A DNA stretch of 64,000 nucleotides. Source: Gammaproteobacteria bacterium. Its GTDB lineage: Bacteria > Pseudomonadota > Gammaproteobacteria > Coxiellales > Coxiellaceae. The notes under the pieces are model-generated. The model did not search any database. It was not told the DNA's origin and was given only the letters and a program-made list of their open reading frames with translations. Where the stretch lies: positions 1 through 64,000 of the forward strand of contig JAHFRQ010000002.1 of assembly GCA_023266215.1 (NCBI GenBank), given 5' to 3'. This document shows, one piece after another, positions 59,246-64,000 of this stretch. Within the stretch, counting starts at the first letter, position 1; each line of letters opens with the position of its first letter. The translations under genes and the position numbers were made by a program.

Positions 59246-60682
59246 ATGTCTGATTTTTTGGGTCGTGAATATGAGCTTGAGCTGCTAAATAGCCTGCTTT
59301 TCAAAAAAACAGCCAGTTTTGTTGTCATTAAGGGTCGCCGACGCATTGGGAAAAGCAGGCTGGTAGAGGAGTTTGCGCGTCATCATCAGTTTTATAGTTT
59401 TTCAGGTGTTCCGCCGCATCAGAAAACAACTGACGCAACAGAAAAAGAAGCTTTCTTTAAACAATTAGAAAAGTATTTTAAAAAAGTTCGCATAGAAAAT
59501 CGTGATTGGTGGGACATGCTGTGGTTTTTGGCTGAGAAAACAAAAACCGGCAGAGTAATTATTCTGTTTGATGAGATATCGTGGATGGGAACTCAGGACC
59601 CTGATTTTTTGGGAAAATTAAAAACAGTGTGGGATACGTGTTTCAAAAAAAATAAAAAATTGATTTTGGTGTTATGTGGTTCAGTGTCGATTTGGATTAA
59701 CGAGCATATTTTAAATAATACTGGCTTTGTAGGCAGGCTTTCATTGCAACTTACATTAACAGAACTTCCGTTGGATGTGTGCAATCAATTCTTTAACGAA
59801 CGGTCTAATCAATTATCTTCTTATGATAAATTTAAATTTTTATCGGTTACCGGCGGCATACCTCGATATTTAGAAGAATGGAAACCGAATGTCAGCATTG
59901 ATAACAATATTAATCAAATGTGCTTTCATGCAAGTGGGATATTATTTAATGAATTCGATCAAATTTTTAATGATTCATTGTCGTCTGATGCAAAAATATA
60001 CAAAGAAATTGTAATGGCATTGGCTGATGGTCCAATGGAGCGACCCGCATTAGCAAACAAAGTGATGCGATCACCGGACGGTGAATTTAGTGATTATTTA
60101 GATAATTTAATGGTTGCTGGATTTATTTCTAGAGATTATCTTTGGAATATTAAAAATAAAACAACTTCAAAATTAAGTCGATATCGATTATCAGACAACT
60201 ATGTGCGTTTTTATTTAAAATATATTAATCCGCACTATGGCGTTATTAAATCCAGAAAATATAAAGTAGACTCACTGTCTAATTTGACGGGATGGTCTAG
60301 TATCATTGCGCTGCAATTTGAAAATTTGGTTTTATCGAACAGAGAAGTAATTCAGAAATTGCTAGGAATTAATCATGACGAAGTGGAAAGAGACAATCCA
60401 TTTTTTCAAAATAAGACGACCAAAACTGCAGGATGCCAAATTGATTATCTGATACAAACAAAAACCGCCACCCTATATGCATGCGAAATTAAATTTAGCC
60501 GAAACGAAGTAAAATCAGATATTATCACTGACATGAAACTAAAATTATCCAATTTAGCTGTCCCAAGAGGATTTTCATGTTTGCCCGTATTAATTCATGT
60601 TAACGGTGTGCATGATAACGTAATTGACAGTAACTATTTTTTTAAGATTATTAATTTTTCAGAACTCTTGGGACCCGGCTAG
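59246..60682 (+). CDS. AAA ATPase with DUF234 nuclease-like domain
   Basis: A 478-residue archaeal-type ATPase. Walker A is KGRRRIGKSRL (about residues 30-40) and Walker B is VIILFDEISWM; a sensor-like VLCGSVSIWI follows. After the ATPase module comes a winged-helix part (MERPALANKVMRSPDGEFSD, LMVAGFISRD), then the C-terminal DUF234 region with CQIDYLI...LYACEIKFSR, which fits the D..E-x-K core of PD-(D/E)XK nucleases. The family is widespread in archaea and mobile regions of bacteria; its role is poorly known. The last five codons and stop (LLGPG, ggctag) lie in repeat B. Promoter within a tandem palindrome upstream. Confidence 0.82.
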   Translation: MSDFLGREYELELLNSLLFKKTASFVVIKGRRRIGKSRLVEEFARHHQFYSFSGVPPHQKTTDATEKEAFFKQLEKYFKKVRIENRDWWDMLWFLAEKTKTGRVIILFDEISWMGTQDPDFLGKLKTVWDTCFKKNKKLILVLCGSVSIWINEHILNNTGFVGRLSLQLTLTELPLDVCNQFFNERSNQLSSYDKFKFLSVTGGIPRYLEEWKPNVSIDNNINQMCFHASGILFNEFDQIFNDSLSSDAKIYKEIVMALADGPMERPALANKVMRSPDGEFSDYLDNLMVAGFISRDYLWNIKNKTTSKLSRYRLSDNYVRFYLKYINPHYGVIKSRKYKVDSLSNLTGWSSIIALQFENLVLSNREVIQKLLGINHDEVERDNPFFQNKTTKTAGCQIDYLIQTKTATLYACEIKFSRNEVKSDIITDMKLKLSNLAVPRGFSCLPVLIHVNGVHDNVIDSNYFFKIINFSELLGPG

Positions 60683-60902
60683 CTTTAATTGCTTTGTTTT
60701 GCTTATAAAAATGGCAAATTATAAAACACCTGCCAAATGCCCAACATCGACGCGAACAAAAATAGAATCGCCCAGCGCTGTTAACGTATTGAAGATTTTC
60801 TAATCTGCTATCAAGCTTTAAATCTATCTCAAACGCGCATAACGAGTAATATCAAGCACGCTTTTTTCAAAACAAGTCTGAAAAGTCATGCTTAGCATCG
60901 GG
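60674..60902 (+). repeat. Island repeat, copy B
   Basis: 229 bases matching copy A throughout, with scattered single-base differences. Its first 9 bases form the end of the ATPase reading frame, including the stop codon. Copies A and B thus bracket the ATPase gene as direct repeats 1762 bases apart. Confidence 0.9.
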
Positions 60903-61026
60903 TTACTGCTTTGGTAATAAAGGGGACATTTTCGCTTTGGTAACACAACGCAATGCGTGACTTAATATTCCCTTAATATGCATTTGATATACTGTCCCGC
61001 TTAATAACTACCTCAGAAGCACCGAA
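60903..61026. other. Spacer with a 10-bp direct repeat
   Basis: GCTTTGGTAA occurs at 60908-60917 and 60934-60943 around AAAGGGGACATTTTC. This could be a remnant of an insertion-sequence end, but no transposase is near. A TATACT at 60988-60993 may be the -10 box for the next gene; no good -35 was found. Confidence 0.35.
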
Positions 61027-62649
61027 ATGAGACCTTATTCACAATTAATGCAATTTGTCTCTAAAAATACCGTTATTCCAAAAGGAATAGAAAGAGTTGC
61101 GCGCGATGAAGCAATCAAAATCAAAGAATTTTGTGGAAAAATAAAAAATGACTCGCTGAATCCAGATGATCTTATATTCAATGATCCTGATTGCGAATTA
61201 TACATCCTGCACTTACTAAAAGAAGAAAAAATACCTGAGACTAAAGCTTATACGCTTTTAGAATATCTTCAAATTTTACGTCAGTATACTAATCGACAAG
61301 TATTTACGGGTAGCACTAAAAATACCGATGCAATAATAACGGTTATTTCTCATCGCGAAAAAGAAGAAATTGCTGATCATTTAAAAAATCTTGCTGTCTC
61401 TTTACAAAAATCTGCGCTTAATATTTCCTTGGATCAGCTCACTTCCCTATCCGGCGAGTTGCGCGGCTGCGAAAAATGGATTGTAAAAATTGAACTAAAT
61501 GAAAATAATGCGAAAGATGATAAAGATGATTTTAAATTTTCAGGAACTATCCTCGCGCTTTCACCTTGGATTGTTTCAGAATTTACAATACGAGAAGATC
61601 AAAAAATTATAAATTATTTCTACACTTTTTTTCCATTTATTTCTAAACTATACGCGTTAATCAATCCTGCTGATATGAATATAGTTAAGCTTCAACCTAT
61701 ATTTGGCTCTATTAAACCTCAAACACTGCTCGAATTACATCAAAATAGGATTCATCCACTTACTTTATATTCACCGCACATCGCTTCAAATTTAAAAAAA
61801 GCACATGATTCTACATCCATTACTCCCATAACACTGCATGATTACTATCATGGCGCTATTGCCAATATTTTTACTAAAAAAGAATATGAATTTTTATTTC
61901 AGGTCTTAATGCCCGCAATTTATTCGGCATGGCCAAAAGAAAATGCATCAAGAGCAATCGACGCGCTCAATGATCTCGATCTATCGGTTACTTATGCCAA
62001 AGAGGAAAAATTTCCTCCCAATGTGTTCATCTTGTATGTCAGCATCCAATTAGGATGCAGATTCAATCATTCAGAAGGCTGGTTTAAAAAAATGACTCCG
62101 GCGTGCTTACGTGGGGCCGCTCAAGATGAGGAGTTTTATCTTTTATACCAAAAATTACTTTCGCTGCATGGCGATACAAAATTTGGTGCGCTGAATGGTA
62201 AAACAGCTTCTGAATGGTTAATTGAAGTGGCTAGCACCCTACCTTCTATGCGCACACCAGAGCAAATTCAAATCATTGCTCGCGCAGCACGTCGCGCTCC
62301 TTATCATTCCAACGATGTAAAAATGGTTACGACTATCACATGCTGTGGTCTTTTCTCAAAAACAAAAATAGACGCTACATTTGCAAATGCATTTTCAGTG
62401 GCTGATTTGAAATGCTTGAATATTATCATTTCAGAACTTGAGTTATCTGAAACATGGTCTCAATTTAAAACCAATATGGATTATTTTCCAGCAGAATTTT
62501 TTAAGTTACTGGATTCAGGATTACAATTTTGGCCAATCACAACGCAATCCTGTCCTGATAAAAAAATAGCGGAAGTAACTCTCATACTCAAAAAAAGAGT
62601 AGGTGTGCTTTGTCATTCACCTAATCCACTTCTTGCAAATCGAACTTAA
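61027..62649 (+). CDS. Large soluble protein of unknown function
   Basis: No family recognised. The 540-residue protein has no signal peptide and no membrane helix. It is Lys/Asp/Asn-rich and probably largely helical. Conspicuous are TPITLHDYYHGAIANIF (about 275-291), with a His-Asp-Tyr-Tyr-His cluster, and TCCGLF near residue 439. It stands alone in the island; repeat C begins 13 bases after its stop. In a Legionella-like genome a large, orphan, soluble protein of this sort would be an effector candidate, but nothing in the sequence proves secretion. Confidence 0.55.
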   Translation: MRPYSQLMQFVSKNTVIPKGIERVARDEAIKIKEFCGKIKNDSLNPDDLIFNDPDCELYILHLLKEEKIPETKAYTLLEYLQILRQYTNRQVFTGSTKNTDAIITVISHREKEEIADHLKNLAVSLQKSALNISLDQLTSLSGELRGCEKWIVKIELNENNAKDDKDDFKFSGTILALSPWIVSEFTIREDQKIINYFYTFFPFISKLYALINPADMNIVKLQPIFGSIKPQTLLELHQNRIHPLTLYSPHIASNLKKAHDSTSITPITLHDYYHGAIANIFTKKEYEFLFQVLMPAIYSAWPKENASRAIDALNDLDLSVTYAKEEKFPPNVFILYVSIQLGCRFNHSEGWFKKMTPACLRGAAQDEEFYLLYQKLLSLHGDTKFGALNGKTASEWLIEVASTLPSMRTPEQIQIIARAARRAPYHSNDVKMVTTITCCGLFSKTKIDATFANAFSVADLKCLNIIISELELSETWSQFKTNMDYFPAEFFKLLDSGLQFWPITTQSCPDKKIAEVTLILKKRVGVLCHSPNPLLANRT

Positions 62650-62662
62650 AATAGAAAATCCT

Positions 62663-62702
62663 AAATCCTTGCCAGGCTAGACTTAATTGCCTTGTTTTAT
62701 TT
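62663..62702 (+). repeat. Island repeat, partial copy C
   Basis: About 40 bases matching the start of copy A (AAATCCTTGCCAGGCTAG, then ACTTAATTGCCTTGTTTTAT) and then ending. It again lies directly after a gene stop. Its first 18 bases resemble the 3' end of the tRNA-Thr at 57811-57828. Confidence 0.75.
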
Positions 62703-62748
62703 AAAATTTCTGCAATGCGCTTCCGAACAAAAAACTAAAAACATGGTA

Positions 62749-62830
62749 TTGCAAAACAAGTAAAAATCACTATGATAGCTAATAATTTTTGTGATTGCTG
62801 AAACAAAATGCAACTAAAAATAGTTGCATT
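62749..62830 (+). promoter_or_regulatory. hicAB promoter and operator palindrome
   Basis: TTGCAA (62749-62754), 16 bases and TATGAT (62771-62776) make a fair promoter. Downstream, AATGCAACTA (62807-62816) and TAGTTGCATT (62821-62830) form a perfect 10-bp inverted repeat with a 4-base AAAA centre, a likely site for the ribbon-helix-helix of HicB. A second possible promoter (TTGCAT 62824-62829, TAATAT 62847-62852) would overlap the palindrome. Confidence 0.5.
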
Positions 62831-62865
62831 ACGTAAAATAATCTGTTAATATGTGACTTAGAATT

Positions 62866-63120
62866 ATGGCAAAGCGCGAAAAATTATTGGATCGATTTTT
62901 AAGAAGACCAACGGACTTTACTTGGAATGAGCTTTGCGCTGTGTTAAATAGCTTTGGGTATCAGCAAATTAGCGCTGGAAAAACCGGTGGGTCTCGAGTT
63001 AGGTTTATACATTCAAGTTGTCCGCCAATTATGATGCACAAGCCGCACCCAAGACCCATACTAAAGCGCTATCAGTTAGAGGATATTATTAATCTCTTAA
63101 AGCAGGAGAAATTATTATGA
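62866..63120 (+). CDS. hicA: HicA-family mRNA interferase toxin
   Basis: HicA, 84 residues, a double-stranded-RNA-binding-like fold that cleaves mRNA. The motif GKTGGSRVRFIH and the conserved MMHKPHPRPILKRYQLEDII are present. The usual catalytic GSH is GSR here, but this G-S-R form with a downstream HKPHP motif is a known HicA subtype. It overlaps hicB as ATGA, the normal toxin-first order. Confidence 0.88.
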   Translation: MAKREKLLDRFLRRPTDFTWNELCAVLNSFGYQQISAGKTGGSRVRFIHSSCPPIMMHKPHPRPILKRYQLEDIINLLKQEKLL

Positions 63121-63455
63121 AAGATTTTATGAATTACAATGGTTACTATGGCTCGGTTCATTTTGATGAACAAGATCTTATCTTTCACGGAAAAATAGAA
63201 TTTATTCGAGCGCTTGTCAATTTCGAAGCAACTAATGCGGTTGGATTAAAAAAAGCATTTCATGAAGCGGTTGATGATTATCTTGAAACCTGTCAAAAAC
63301 AAAAAATTACTCCTGAAATTCCATTTAAAGGCAGTTTAAATATTCGCTTAGGTTCAGAACTGCACAGAAGAGTCGCTATTGCTGCGACACAGCATCACGT
63401 TAGTATTAATAAATATATTGCTGATCAATTAGATCGCACAACAGATAGTATTTAA
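63117..63455 (+). CDS. hicB: HicB-family antitoxin
   Basis: HicB, 112 residues. The N-terminal partly degraded RNase-H-like domain (MNYNGYYGSVHFDEQDLIFH, then AFHEAVDDYLETC) neutralises HicA. The C-terminal ribbon-helix-helix (SLNIRLGSELHRRVAIAATQ, HHVSINKYIADQLD) binds the operator. Intact, so the pair is probably functional. Confidence 0.9.
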   Translation: MKDFMNYNGYYGSVHFDEQDLIFHGKIEFIRALVNFEATNAVGLKKAFHEAVDDYLETCQKQKITPEIPFKGSLNIRLGSELHRRVAIAATQHHVSINKYIADQLDRTTDSI

Positions 63456-63460
63456 GAGTA

Positions 63461-63640
63461 GTGCGCATCGGTTTATTGTGGTTCTAGCGCTGGCAATTTA
63501 GATTGCTATGGTGAGCTTGCAGAAAAATGCGCTGACGCACTAAGTGAAAAACACATCACATTGGTTTATGGCGGTGGAAAAATTGGCATGATGGGAAAAA
63601 TTGCGAATCGCATAATTAACGCGAATGAGGCTCATCCATC
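63461..63640 (+). pseudogene. LOG-family fragment, frameshifted
   Basis: From GTG 63461 the frame gives VRIGLL, then from 63477 another frame gives CGSSAGNLDCYGELAEKCAD and HITLVYGGGKIGMMGKIAN. CGSS and YGGGxxGxMG are the nucleotide-binding signatures of LOG/TIGR00730 proteins (cytokinin-type phosphoribohydrolases). The frame shift near 63477 and the loss of everything after about residue 60, including the PGGxGTxxE motif, show a dead fragment. Confidence 0.75.
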
Positions 63641-63656
63641 GCGGAGTTTTCAAAAA

Positions 63657-63732
63657 CCCTCACCCTGTCCCTCTCCCGCTGCGCTAAAAACGCTTGCAGG
63701 AGAGGGGACTTTCTAGTTGATTGCTGTGAGGG
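63657..63732. repeat. REP-like nested palindrome
   Basis: An outer stem CCCTCAC (63657-63663) with GTGAGGG (63726-63732) encloses an inner arm pair GTCCCTCTCC (63667-63676) and GGAGAGGGGAC (63699-63709). This resembles the extragenic palindromes of the CCCTCACCC...GGAGAGGG type that occur in many copies in proteobacterial genomes. It sits exactly at the break of the LOG fragment. Confidence 0.7.
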
Positions 63733-63872
63733 GCTGAATAATTACGTTTAAAATTTTGCAATCAGACGCCATCAACATTTACAATATCAGACAGCTTTTT
63801 CAACAATTATGCAAGCAATTGAAATGTCCAGATCGATTAATATCGAACTCTTAACTTACCCAGCCAAAAGAA

Positions 63873-64000
63873 GTGAGCAAGCGACTGGAATCGGTAATGC
63901 GAAAAGAAGATATATTGGCAAGGTTAGGCGGAGATGAATTTGCAATATCAATGAAAGAAATTATTAAAACGGAAGATGCGGAGATTCTCGCACAAAAATT
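63873..64000 (+). CDS. GGDEF-domain fragment, runs off the window
   Basis: The frame gives VSKRLESVMRKEDILARLGG then DEFAISMKEI, the second half of a diguanylate cyclase domain with an intact GGDEF active site. An in-frame TAA at about 63851 cuts it off upstream, and the first half of the domain, with the metal-binding Asp, is missing. It is therefore probably a decayed gene rather than a true start. The rest lies beyond the window. Confidence 0.65.
   Translation, partial: MSKRLESVMRKEDILARLGGDEFAISMKEIIKTEDAEILAQK

Noticed and set aside
60903-60950. Insertion sequence
   Set aside because: Only a 10-bp direct repeat is present; no transposase or terminal inverted repeats are seen.

Overview
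This 64 kb window is AT-rich gammaproteobacterial chromosome. Several features point to the Legionella/Coxiella side of the class: the core gene order, an ssb gene behind an MFS transporter and divergent from uvrA, a Thi5-type thiamine pyrimidine synthase, and large proteins of unknown function with acidic or unusual tails. This placement is an inference from gene content; no 16S gene lies in the window.

Region 1 (1-18.9 kb) is mixed housekeeping. It holds a phosphomannomutase and dUTPase, divergent rpmB-rpmG, a pcnB-folK-coaD-ferredoxin operon, an exported Cys-rich protein, an arginase-family enzyme, a truncated nucleotidyltransferase 'toxin' with its putative regulator under a palindromic promoter, marC-hemE divergent from murB, a small Cro/C1-type regulator, uvrA, an MFS transporter, ssb, and two membrane proteins of which one belongs to the FUSC/aromatic-acid exporter family.

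Region 2 (19-50.5 kb) is one uninterrupted block of transcription and translation genes, all on the minus strand. In transcription order it runs tRNA-Tyr, tRNA-Gly, tRNA-Thr, tuf, tRNA-Trp, secE, nusG, rplKAJL, rpoBC, rpsL, rpsG, fusA, tuf, then the S10, spc and alpha operons through rplQ. Visible control elements are a tRNA promoter with a GC-rich discriminator, an L10 leader, a terminator-like attenuator between rplL and rpoB, and a strong promoter before rpsL. The two tuf genes encode identical proteins and appear identical in DNA. Some ribosomal proteins are unusual: uS7 has a 35-residue insertion, uS14 is long-form but carries a zinc-site-like Cys/His set, and uS19 has an Ala/Ser/Gly tail.

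Region 3 (50.6-57.7 kb) holds a VUT-family transporter, a carboxymuconolactone-decarboxylase-like protein, an alpha/beta-hydrolase remnant, and a tightly overlapping thiamine operon behind a TPP riboswitch: Thi5-like HMP-P synthase, thiE, thiM, thiD, tenA, thiL and an Sfp-type phosphopantetheinyl transferase. The operon would make the pyrimidine from PLP and histidine (as yeast Thi5 does), salvage the thiazole, join the two and phosphorylate to TPP.

Region 4 (57.75-64 kb) starts at a tRNA-Thr gene and looks like an accessory island. Three unrelated genes (a membrane protein, an AAA ATPase with a nuclease-like C-terminus, and a 540-residue unknown) are each followed directly by a copy of the same repeat (229 bp, 229 bp and a partial copy). 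A tandem 36-bp palindrome with an embedded -10 box lies before the ATPase. A HicAB pair and a decay zone (LOG-family fragment, REP-like palindrome, GGDEF fragment) complete the window.
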